This document shows, piece by piece, positions 35,419 through 45,900 of a DNA stretch of 64,000 bases. The DNA comes from Ectocarpus siliculosus (taxonomy: Eukaryota > Sar > Phaeophyceae > Ectocarpales > Ectocarpaceae). Under the pieces are notes generated by a model. The model saw nothing but the letters and a program-made list of their open reading frames with translations, made no database searches and had not been told where the DNA came from. The translations under genes and the position numbers were made by a program. The DNA lies in contig FN649746.1 of the NCBI GenBank assembly GCA_000310025.1, forward strand, positions 3,197,971 to 3,261,970, in the 5' to 3' direction. Each line of letters starts with the position of its first letter. Positions within the stretch are counted from its first letter, which is position 1.

Positions 35419-37821
35419 AGCCACCAGATGTAGCCATCGAGCCGTGCAGCAAGCACAGGATTTCAGCATCGTTGTGTTGGCGAGCGCCTGCTCGTCTTTC
35501 TACAGTATCCGTAGCACGGTTGCACGAAATATAATTCCCCTAATAACAAGCGACTGGGTGGCTTCTTGATGCCCGTCTGGGTTCTGTACATATGCATCAC
35601 ATTGTTCGTTGTACTAGGGTACGATATTCGATCTTGAGATTATTTGTGTGTGGGGGGGCGTATGCAGTTGGGGGTCAAAGTGCACTGTCTGTACTTGCGT
35701 GTTGGAGAAGGATCATGTTGAGCAAGAGAGAGTTTGTCATTACCGTTCGGTCTTGGGTTAACGTAGGCCCTATACTCCACCCCACGCTGCGGGAAGGCGC
35801 AGAGTTTTACAGACACAGATTGCCTCCAGTTGGAGGAGATTTGGCGAGCCACTTTGAGAGAGTTAGTACACGTTGACTGTCACGGTACAGGACCACCTAT
35901 TGTACCTGTCCGTACTGTGCAATAATTGAAAGAATCGCCTCTGTTCAACATGTATCGCGTTGTTTGTTTCTCAGCAGTCTCTCACATTTTGAAGACGCAA
36001 GTTTCGCCCTTAGTTTTCTTCGTATTTCTCTTTTTAAAGGCATGCGTTTTGTCAAGCTGCTGCTACAGTAGTCACCTTTTTTTCGGTTTTCCGAGGGGGG
36101 GTAGTCACTCGAAGTCGACGCTCCAGGGACGTCGTGGCGACGTTGCTACCCAGCTTTCACCCCCAAATATCCGGACGTAACCTAGCCGAGAAAGCTTGCA
36201 AGAGCTGATCATCTTTCCCAATGGGCCCGTACGCACTCGTTATTGTACGAACACTTTGCGCGTGTACATACCACGAGAATTCCACAGTAGTACCAGGCCT
36301 TGCAGCACTCAAAGGTCTTGTCTATTTGACGCCATCAATAGAACAAAGGGCAAAACCTGTATTTCACAGATATGATATCCATTGACGTCCGAGTGCAGCA
36401 AGTAGTATCAGTGAAACCCTTCTTCTTCCCCCCGCCCTCCTCTTTCCTTTCGATGCCCAGCTCGTACGGCCAGGCCCACAAAACCTGACTTGGTGTTGGC
36501 TGGGGAAGTAAGCCCCGTTTCGAATCGATGCCCCCCCCCCCGCCAGTGTTAAATTTTTACCGGCACAACAAACCGAGAGAGTCGATCGCGAAAGGAAACC
36601 TGACTTCAGGTAAACCACGGTCTCGACAGCGAGCGTTGAAAACATTACCCTTTCGAGAGGACCCCCTCGACGCATGCCGCCGCAACAAGTGCCTGCACTC
36701 GCGCAAACTATGTAACTGGTAACATTTTTTTGTACGAGGTGACTTGGTTCGTATTTTTGGAAAAATGCATGAAACGAATAAATGGAGTGTTACCATTGGG
36801 CTCAGTCTCCGGCACCACACTCAAAATGGTAGCTTCGCATTTACCTGTCCTTTCCAGCAGTATCGTCGAGACACTGACAAACAAGGGAGAGGCTTCGAGC
36901 TTTCGCATTGACAATAATGCGCATCTTATGGGCGGGCCGGACTGCGGTGTAGACTATGCGTACATTGTATATGATCAAGCATGCAACGTAGCAGCCAATA
37001 CATGAGGCACATTGAAACGTTTTGAACGAAAACCCGCGGCCTTTGGACACTACACTAACTCTCACTTCCAATAAGCACACAAAAGCACGAGCAGAACCAG
37101 TGCCAACTGCCGTGCGCCAACAACGTTCTTACGTACCGTGTCGTCTGGTACTCATCTTGCAACATATGCTACAAGACGTGTTGCGTGTCAGGGGCCTCGT
37201 GTATGCTCTACACCCTTCTTCCTCTGCCTGCCTGCCTGCCTGTCTGTGACTGTCTGTCTGTCACCGCACCATTGACCGCGCTGTAACCGGCTGCCGATCT
37301 TTCTCGTGCGCAACCAAGAGAGAGTTGTCACGATCTTTTTAGGGCATGTTGTGCGACTCATGTGAATGCTATCGTGCTCGAAGACCGAAGGGATCAGAAG
37401 TTGAAACACTCGTAGGGGACAGTCAATCCGCCGGATGCGCGATGGCTTCGAGCGCTTGAGTACCCTCGGTGCAACCTTGAGGGCAGAGCCTCCACCTCCA
37501 TTCAAAGACGGAAAAAAAAAAAAGAAAAAGTACGAAGTATGATCTTGCCGAACGGTCCCATCGTTGCCGAACGTTCCAGGATCGGTTCTCGGGTCCTCAC
37601 GGTCTCATCATGGCCGAGGCATTGCCCACACCACTCTCCACCCCTTCTCTTCCTGTGCATTGCGTTGTCTGTGGATTGCTTCGCGGCCAAAAAGGTGAGG
37701 GTAGGAAACCTACGCGAAGAGCACACGCACATCTCCTTACAAGCAGGAAAGTTATTGAAAATTGAAAACTACGATGCGGTGCAATCAGCAATACCGAGAG
37801 ACCGCGCCGAGGTCACCGTCG
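35419..37821. other. intergenic region between the two NB-ARC genes
   Basis: No exon could be supported. It contains a poly-C run at 36531-36541. A segment near 37555-37640 (core ttccaggatcggttctc) matches one upstream of the first gene near 30800-30910. Confidence 0.5.
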
Positions 37822-38330
37822 TGCGTTTGAGAGCGGACCGGAACCTCCCTCGCGGACCGCGGTGATCTACTGAGGGTACTCCAAGTCTAGCGAGAGGAGC
37901 GCAGGAACATCCCATCACTTTCCTATTCTTTCCACGTGAATTTTCTAGCAATATACACACGCGGTTGTTTGACTGCTGCTGCTGTTGTTGTTGTTGTTGT
38001 TGTTGTTGTTGTCTTCACAGCGCAATTGTTAGACTTGCCGATCTGCACACATGTCGCCGACGTGGTCGCCACAACAACCACGAAAGTAGGCCAGCGTCGT
38101 GTTTGAGAGCGGACCGGAGCCTCCCTCGCGGACCATCTACCGAGGGTACTCAATACTCGAAGTCTAGCGAGAGGAGCGAAGGAGCATCCCATCACTTTCC
38201 CATTCTTTCCACGTGAACTTACTTGTGTAGCAATACATATGCATACGCCGGTTTGACTGCTGTAGAGCACAATTTTTTGGACTTCCCACCCGATCTGAAC
38301 ACATGTCTCCGCCCGTGGTCGCCACATCAT
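37822..38330 (+). repeat. tandem duplication of the promoter, 5' UTR and ATG region of NB-ARC gene 2
   Basis: Copy 1 spans about 37822-38075 and copy 2 about 38098-38330. Both contain gagagcggaccgg, agtctagcgagaggagcg, catcccatcactttcc and an ATG followed by TC. The copy 2 ATG (38303) starts the long frame. The copy 1 ATG (38051) gives only about 12 codons before TAG. Copy 1 also has an inserted (CTG/TTG)n run. Confidence 0.85.
37973..38012 (+). repeat. (CTG)n(TTG)n microsatellite
   Basis: About four CTG units are followed by about nine TTG units, present only in the first copy of the duplicated promoter segment. Confidence 0.95.
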
Positions 38331-41300
38331 CCGCTACATACGGTAGGCCCATCGACCCATCGACGATGGCTGCAAAATGCGCTCGGGAGGTTAGCTCGGC
38401 TGCGGTGGATGCGGTTTCGTTTGTGGCTGAATTGGGCGAGGGGCTTCCGCTGTTCCAGCCTGTTCTGAAGACGCTCACGGCAATCCGAGAGAAAGTCAAG
38501 ACGGTGATAAGCAATCGCGAGGATCTGGCAGCTCTGGGCGAAAGATGCGCGTACATCACAGCTTGTGTTATCGTGAAGTTCAGGAAGGGGTTCTCAGAGT
38601 TCGACGTTGCACCTCTTGAGGACTGCATCCGCGCAGCTGGGGCGCTTGTCGAGCACTGTGGTCGGCGGGGCAAGTTGCTCAGGGTGGTAAAGGCCTCCAG
38701 CGATAGAGGCGAGATCGCTGCACTGAACGCGCGCATTCGAGCTCTGGAAAGCGACATGGGCCTGGCCGGTATCACAGTCGTGGGTAGAAAGATCGACGAC
38801 TTGAAGACCATCGTGGTGAGAACTCAGTTGCACCTAGAAGAGCATTTTTCTACCGGTGAAAAACTCTTGATCGTGTGCCCCACCGTCCTCGAAGATGCTG
38901 GTTCGCCTGTGTGTGCGGAACAAAATAATCCCAGTGTGCAGTATTCGGCCGGATTTTCTCCACTCACTGTAAAGAATTCAACGCATCCCCTTCGACTGTG
39001 ATTATATCTTGAACGGGTAGCATTTCTCGAACAAAGCAGCTCAATACATCCAACGCCGCACGCTGTGCGGGATATTCCGGCTGTAGCTTCTGCCCAAGCA
39101 GCTGTAGGTAATGATGCTTCCTTTGCGACTTTCCAGGAGTGTGGCTGAGTCCTTGCTTGCTCCACCAACACATGTTCAGTAAGCACCCCGGACGGACCGA
39201 AGTCAGAGCACCTTATCTGGCGGCGAACGTGGTATTTGGTGTACCTACACCGCTTCCGCAATATTGATATTTCAGGAGAAAATGGCGAACAAGCAAGCAG
39301 CAAGTCAAGAACAATTACTGGAAAACCAAGGCAAGATACTTGAGCATATTGGCCAGCCATCGAAGACTCCGGCCAAGCTCGCCAATGTTCCAAAGGGCAC
39401 GCCGGCACGCAAGAGCTGGCACGTTAAGCGCCGCTACGTGATGGACGCAGTCTTCGAGGGGCTCGCTAGCGATGGAGGGCCGCGTTTGGTGGGACTTGTC
39501 GGCGACAGCGGGTCGGGTAAGACCACGGCAGCCTCCGAAACTGTCAGGAGTACTGAGGTGCAAGAGGCATTCTCCGACGGTATCGTCTGGCTGTCGGTCA
39601 ACGACGGTGCAAAGGAACGCCTTTCGTCCCTCATGTTGCAGCTGGCCCGCGTGGTCTACGAAGACATCGGGTGCAGCGTGGGACGTCGCCCAACGTCGTC
39701 GGATGACTGTGCGGCCTACATCAGGCAGCGGATGAAGAAAGGGACTGGGGGGAAAAAATTGAAGTGCCTCGTAGTGGCGGACAACGTGTGGGAGAAAGAG
39801 GTGATTTCGAAGCTGTTGGAGACGGGGATGTGGGTGCTCCTGTCAACACGAAATAAAGCGCTGGTGACGGAAGCACATGGCGAGGTTGTGGGGGTTGACG
39901 AGCTTTCCGAGGCAGATGCCATGTCGGTGTTGAGGAGAGCTGCGGAGCTACCCCCTCAGGGGAAAATGCCCAGCGATGCCGTTGATCTGATCGAGCTGTG
40001 CGGCCGTGTGGCGATGGACCTGGCGTTCGTCGGGCGATGGAGCACCGTTCGAGGTAGGCAGGATCGCACGGCTTGGTCAGATGCGGCTAGCAAGGTCCGA
40101 GAAGAGATGGGCAAGGTCGGGAGTGGCGCTGCTAGCGATAAGTTGGCAGAAACTCGCGATGCACGGCGGAAGGCCATTCTCAGCGCCGGGTTCGAAGATC
40201 TTGCCATTGGGTCCGACGATGAGCGAGTGCAGCGGTTGTACCTGTCACTTGCCGTTTTTCCGGACGGTCATGCTTTCACCGTAAGGGATGCCGCGGTCTT
40301 GCTTTACGACAGGAATCCTAGCGCTGAGGACGAGGCATCAGTGGCAGGGGTTGTTGACACTCTGGAGCGCTGGACCGTACTCCGCTCGGCGGAAGGGGCC
40401 TATCGCATGCACGACGCACACTCGATCTTTGCAAGGGAAACACTGATGGACCATGGTTATGTTCGGCGGCCTGCCGTGACGAGATGGGTGTCATCCATAT
40501 CGTGTCTGGAAGCCCTCAGGTCTAGTGACCCCTACGTCCTGAAAGGTCTGTGGCTGGCGGTAGAGGGAGTCGGCGGAGATGGGTGGCGTAAAAGCCGCGC
40601 GTACTCCGCGGCGCTAGTTGGGATGGACCAATTAGACTCCGCGCTTGGCCGTCAGAACATCATTGCCCTGGCGCGGCTTCAAGAGGCGCACGAAGACTGG
40701 GAGGGAGCAAGCACTACCTGGCGTCGACTGCTCGAAATCGAGAAGAAGCAGCTGGGGGCGGACCACTACTACGTCTTGAAATCTTACCGAAGCCTAGCTA
40801 GTTGCGCAGAGCAGCTGGGACACGTTGGAGAGGCGGCGGACTGGCGCGGCAAAGAGGTCGAAGCATTGCCACTGGCTCTTGCCAGGGTGCAATCACAAGC
40901 TGATGGGCTCGACGGTGCGAATGGTCTAGCATCTGTCGCTTCTACCATGCTGAAGTTCAAGCCGGGTGATAGAGCGCAAGCAGAAGTGTTACTGAGACGG
41001 TCTCTGGAAATACAGGAGGCTGCGCTAGGCCAAGAAGACATCGCGGTGGCCGACACGCTTTACCAGCTGGGAATATGCCTTCGAGAGGCAGGGCGACTGG
41101 AAGAAGCAGAAGAGCTGCTGAGGCGCAGCTTAGCGATCAAGGAAGCCAGGCTGGGCAGAGAGGATGTGCGTGTGGCTACAACGCTCCATAGTCTGGGCAT
41201 GTGCCTTCGTATGGCAGATCAGCTAGCGGGCGCGGAGGCGATATTGAGGCGTGGCCTGACGATCAAGGAGGCGAAGTTGGGCCGAAGCGATTTCGAGGTG

Positions 41301-42074
41301 GCCCGCACGCTGTATGAGCTGGGCGTGTGCGTTCGATTGGAGGCCGGACGGCTTGACGAGGCCGACAAGGTGCTGAGGCGTTGCCTGGATATTGTGAAAG
41401 GGAAACTAGGCCACGACAGTGAGGAGCCCCCGTGCACACCGTACACCCTCGTCCCTTGCCCTCGAGAAGCCGACCGGCTGGGTCACGCGGAGCAGAAATT
41501 AAGACGCTGTCTGGCCACCGAGGAGGCCCAGCTAAGCCGAGAGGATGTTGGGGTGGCCAGAACGCTCTACAACCTGGGGACGTGCCTCCGCGCAGCAGGT
41601 CGGCTCGGGGAGGGGGAGGAGGTCCTGAGGTGCTGTGTGGAGATCAAGGAAGAGAAGCTAGGCCCCGATCATGTGCACGTGGCGTATACACTCCACGAGC
41701 TGGCGGCATGCCTTCGGGGGGCAGGGCGACTACAGGAAGCAGAGGGGTTGCTGATACGATGTCTGGATATCATGGAAGCAGCGCTGGGTCGACAGGATTT
41801 AAGGGTGTCCAACGCGCTGTACGAACTAGGTGTATGGGTTCGACAGGCAGGACGACTGGCGGAAGCAGAGAAGCTGCTAAGACGCTGTCTCACAATTGAG
41901 GAGGCCAAGCTAGGCCAACAGGATACGAAGGTGGTGTCTAACACCCTGTACAGCCTAGGTGTGTGCCTTGAGCAGGCAGGTCGGCTAGAGGAGGCGGAGG
42001 AGGTGTTTAGACGCTCCTTAGCCATCGAGGATGCTCATGATAGTGTGGCGGTGGCCCAACATGGCAATCAATAA
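38303..42074 (+). CDS. NB-ARC/TPR NLR-like protein 2, two exons
   Basis: Exon 1 (38303-38815, 171 codons) joins exon 2 (39276-42074) in phase 0, giving about 1103 residues. It has the same design as the neighbouring gene. The N-terminal helical domain includes LPLFQPVLKTLTAIREKVK and is preceded by a ~25-residue extension. The GTPARKSWHV linker follows, then P-loop GDSGSGKTT (about 247-255), Walker B LVVADN (about 336-341), VLLSTR, CGRVAMDLAFVG and MHD (about 549-551). It carries about nine TPRs of 42 residues against about four in its neighbour; one (around 41400-41480, with EEPPCTPY) is degenerate. All ATPase motifs are intact, so I expect a functional sensor. The tandem, same-strand arrangement indicates local duplication followed by divergence, mainly in TPR number. 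Confidence 0.9.
40977..42050 (+). repeat. 126 bp coding tandem repeat (TPR array)
   Basis: About nine units of 126 bp encode one TPR each (pattern A.LLRRSLEI.EA.LG...V..TLY.LG.CLR.AGRL). The whole array sits in one exon with no introns. Unit length is conserved except for one or two 43-codon units. Confidence 0.85.
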
Positions 42075-43110
42075 TCTTGTGTACGCAAGAGGCAGATAAT
42101 AGGCAGCGTGCAGTTGTATTTAGTGATTTGTTGGAGAGGAATCGAGGGTTGCACCTCGCTACTTTGTACATTGTGACTGTCTGTGGCGGAGCTACTTCTC
42201 ACGTAGATAGTGGCTTGGGGTGGGGCATTCATAAAACCCCTCTTCTTGTCAATAGCTTTCCTTTGCGTAGTAACGTGAGTTGTCGTCTGTCTAATAATGG
42301 TTGGCATTTTGCTTTTGTTTCAGATTTCGCCGAAAGATCCACTTTGAAGAAACGCACGCAGCGGAGGAGAGCAGGAGGGAGATAGCAGAACGTGAAGCGA
42401 GATATATCAGTGCCGGGCTGAATGTGATGCAGTTGGCAGAATACCCGCCATATGTCTACCTTGAACGAAAATTTATCGCTACGAACCTCCTTGTTTCCAT
42501 TTCACCCCGTCTTCCCCAATGTGTGGATATTCTTTTGTTTTTTTGGTCAAGGTAAAGATAGTCCGAATTGCATGCGTACCGGACACACGCGTTCCTTGAT
42601 GCATTTGAGTACGGCGGGGGCGAGGTTGGTCAGCGAGAACTTGGCATGGAATTTCCCAGAATAGTCGTGTTTTTCTTTGCTGGTGGGAATGGCGCATGCG
42701 GGCATCAACGGTGTCGTGATCTTTCCCCCGCCCGAGGATATTGTATTGATATAGATTTGCCGGGGTGACCCACGGCTGCTTCCCAATTTGAACTGGTTTT
42801 TTGTGTGTCGGTAAGATGGGGTCACGAACGGAATATATAGTGAAGGTAAAGGAACGCATGCTGCAATGCTCACTATTTCCAGGTAGTACACCGCCACGAG
42901 ACAACGGCTAGGGATTTGGTGAGAACGATATGGTGCTTATTCTGTCGCAGCTCCCTTTGTTTCTTGAACGTACCTACTCACCCACGATTTTCGAAGGAAC
43001 TGAGCAGAGCCTAAGCCATCAACAAAAAAGGGCAGGTTTGTTTAAGGCGTAGACAAAGGCGTAGACAAAACAAACCGAGGTTTATTGAAACAACTCGAAT
43101 TGCAATACTG
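42075..43110. other. intergenic region
   Basis: A short charged helix-like open stretch after a CAG acceptor at about 42323 (FRRKIHFEETHAAEESRREI) could be an isolated exon or remnant. Nothing else is recognisable. Confidence 0.4.
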
Positions 43111-43149
43111 TTTATATTGGGGTACCCGGAACGCATTGCGTACTGCGGG

Positions 43150-45900
43150 GCCCCCTCGGTCGAGAGGAGGAGTCGCATATGTTACCATTCTGTACATCAA
43201 TCGTGTTTGGCGGCCGTGGTGGTGAGCTTTACGTTTGACCGCTACTTAACCCCGGTTGTCGCATGGAGCAATTCACGCAGATTAGGTTATGCCGGGACCA
43301 AACACATCAATCGTGTTTGGCGGCCGTGGCTGGTGAGCTTCGTTTTGAACAGTGCCACCTGCCAGGGTTGTCGCATGGGGCGATTCACGCAGATTTTTTT
43401 ATTTTTTATGCTGGTACCGATCGTGTGTGACGGCCGTGGTTGGTGAGCTTCTGCTACCTACCACACCACGAAATAGACCGTGTACCAGGTAGGCTTCTAT
43501 TTCTGCTGCTACATAGACGAGTGTATTGCCGTCGGTAAGGGTGATCGGTCGCTGGATTTCTCGCACTATTGCCAAAGACCGAGCCTATTGACAGATGACC
43601 TGAGCAATCTATTGCAAATTGAAATGCCTGTCGAATGTCACGATAGACATCGTTGGCAACAACAGACTTCGAAGGCTTCCTTCCGATAGACATTGCGGGC
43701 AGTATTAGAAGAAGCCTTCGAACATGTTCTCGTGCAAGTGGATATCCTTTACGACCTTGAGGACAGATTGCTCGAGATAACGACTATCGATGTTGCGTTT
43801 CGATATATATCGGTAGCCCGCTCAAAAATCTACTGCAGTAAACGATGTATATCGATGACATGTCATGAACCCAGTGGCAATGGCTTCCGAGAAAACCGTT
43901 GAACGTCTGTTGCTATGCACAATTCATATCAATAGGCACCATCGAAATCTGTTACGGTTGACAACAGATATCGACAGAACCTTTTGAATATTTTGTTGTC
44001 CTTGACAAGGGAGGTCGAAAGGAACTTTCAAAATCCACTGTTTTGGACAATGGATATCGGGACAAACCTCTCAAAATCTATGGTCCCCGACAAGGGATGT
44101 CGATATTTGATGTTGTCACTCGTGGTCCATTGTAGCAACCTACCAGGGTTGTCGCATGAGGCGGTTCTTCAGATCAGTTTATGCCGGAACCAAAAACATC
44201 AATCGTGTTTGGCGGCCGTAGCTGGTGAGCTTCACTTTGTACAGTGTTTCCTACCAAGGTTGTGGCATGGGGAGATTTTGCCAGGGTTGCCGCATGGGGC
44301 GATTCTCGCCGGTTTGTGTATGCCGGGACCAAACACACCAATCGTATTTGGCGGCGGTGGCTGGTGAACTTCATTTTGGAACAGTGCTACTTGTCAGGAT
44401 TGTCGCATCGGGCGATTCAGACACATTTGTTCATGCCGGAACCAAGCACATAATAAGTCGTGTTTGGCGACCGTGGTTGGTAGCTTCTTGCTTCTGAACA
44501 TGGATATCTACCAGGGTCGTCGCATTGGTCGATTCACGCAGATCAGTTTATGCCGGGACCAAACACATGACTCGTGTCTAGGGGCCGTGGTCGGTGAGCT
44601 TGACCGGAACAGTGCTACGTACGAGAATTGTCGCAGATTGACGCAGACTTGTGTATTCCGGCACCGGACGCATCAATCGTGTTTGACGGTCCAGGTCGGT
44701 GCTTCGTATTGACCAGTGCTAACTAGCAGGGGTTCCGCAGTGGGCGACTCAAGCAGATATATTTCTGCCGGGATCGTGATTGGCGACCGTGGTTGGTAGG
44801 CTTGTTGTTTTCGCAGCAGTACATACCAGAGTGTCGCATCGTGCGGTCTACGCAGCCCATTCTTTTGCGGGGACCAAATATCACTTGTGCTTGGCGGTCA
44901 TGAAGCTTGCGGCATATCACAGATGTCGCTTTGCACGGTTCACGCAGCCATGAATGCATCACGAGGAATAAAATCTAAGTAGGCGACGGAACTAAACACG
45001 TCTACAATGTTTTGCAGATGGGGTGGGAGCGTTAGGTTTTCGAAGCGATGCCAACTGCGATGGTCGCGCTTTGACGATTCACGCAGTCGTACCATCCATT
45101 CATATTGTGCTCGGTCAGTGTCTACCGGAACAAGACACATCAATCGTGGCTGGCGGTGGTGCGGTAGTTGTTGCAACGATGTTGCCTACCGAGGCCGTCG
45201 CATTCGTGTGATTCCTGCAGACATGTCGATCAGAACTTGGTTGCCAGTATCTGCTTAGACCGCCCAATCTAACGTGTCCCAGTCATATCATGGTGATTTC
45301 TGCGAGTGGTGATGGAGCTCCGGTTGCAAAACGCTGTCTAATGCGGCCAGCACATTCGCAAAACATCCGGCAATCATGGCAATCACAATATGTTTTCAAC
45401 ATTGCCACTGCGAATCACATGAATTTGTGATTGGCGACCATGATTTGTAGGCTTGGTTTCGAACAGTGCTGACAGGGACAGGGTTTTCGCAGTGGGCGAT
45501 TCACGCGGATATATTATGCCGACAACCAAACACATGAGTCGTGAATGGCGGCCGTGGGTGTGGGCGTGTTCCTAGCAACAACAGTGCTTCCCGCGGTTGT
45601 CGCATTCGAGCGATTCTCACTGTCCAGTAGAATCATGAACATGGTGTGGATTTGTCAGTATCCGCCAGGACAAAACAGCCTACATTCGTTGTTGGTTCTG
45701 TGGTAGGGCCGCCTGTTTCATACAGTAGTGCCGTTCCTGCGGCCGCCGAGTTTGTGCGGTTACGCGGTTGGTCATGTATATCGTGCAGATGATGTGCAAT
45801 CGGTATGTGCCGGGGCGAAACACATCAATCGTGTTTTGGTGGCCTGGTTTGGGGGGGCTTATTTCAACAGCACTACCCACATTTAGACAGTCGGCATTCG
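43150..45900. repeat. degenerate ~110 bp satellite array
   Basis: At least 13 diverged copies share atcaatcgtgtttggcggcc, gtggctggtgagctt, gttgtcgcatggggcgattc and acgcagat with gccgggaccaaacac. Core positions include about 43198, 43308, 43422, 44203, 44338, 44455, 44570, 44676, 44773, 45140, 45425, 45536 and 45826. Spacing is 100-135 bp on the well-preserved left side and looser on the right. There are no coding frames of interest. Confidence 0.9.
43560..44125. repeat. second, ~43 bp repeat family inside the satellite
   Basis: This block lacks the 110 bp unit. It carries diverged ~43 bp units of the type ttgacaagggatatcgacag followed by an a/t-rich half (ccttttgaatattttgttg). They are clearest at 43950-44120. 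Confidence 0.7.
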
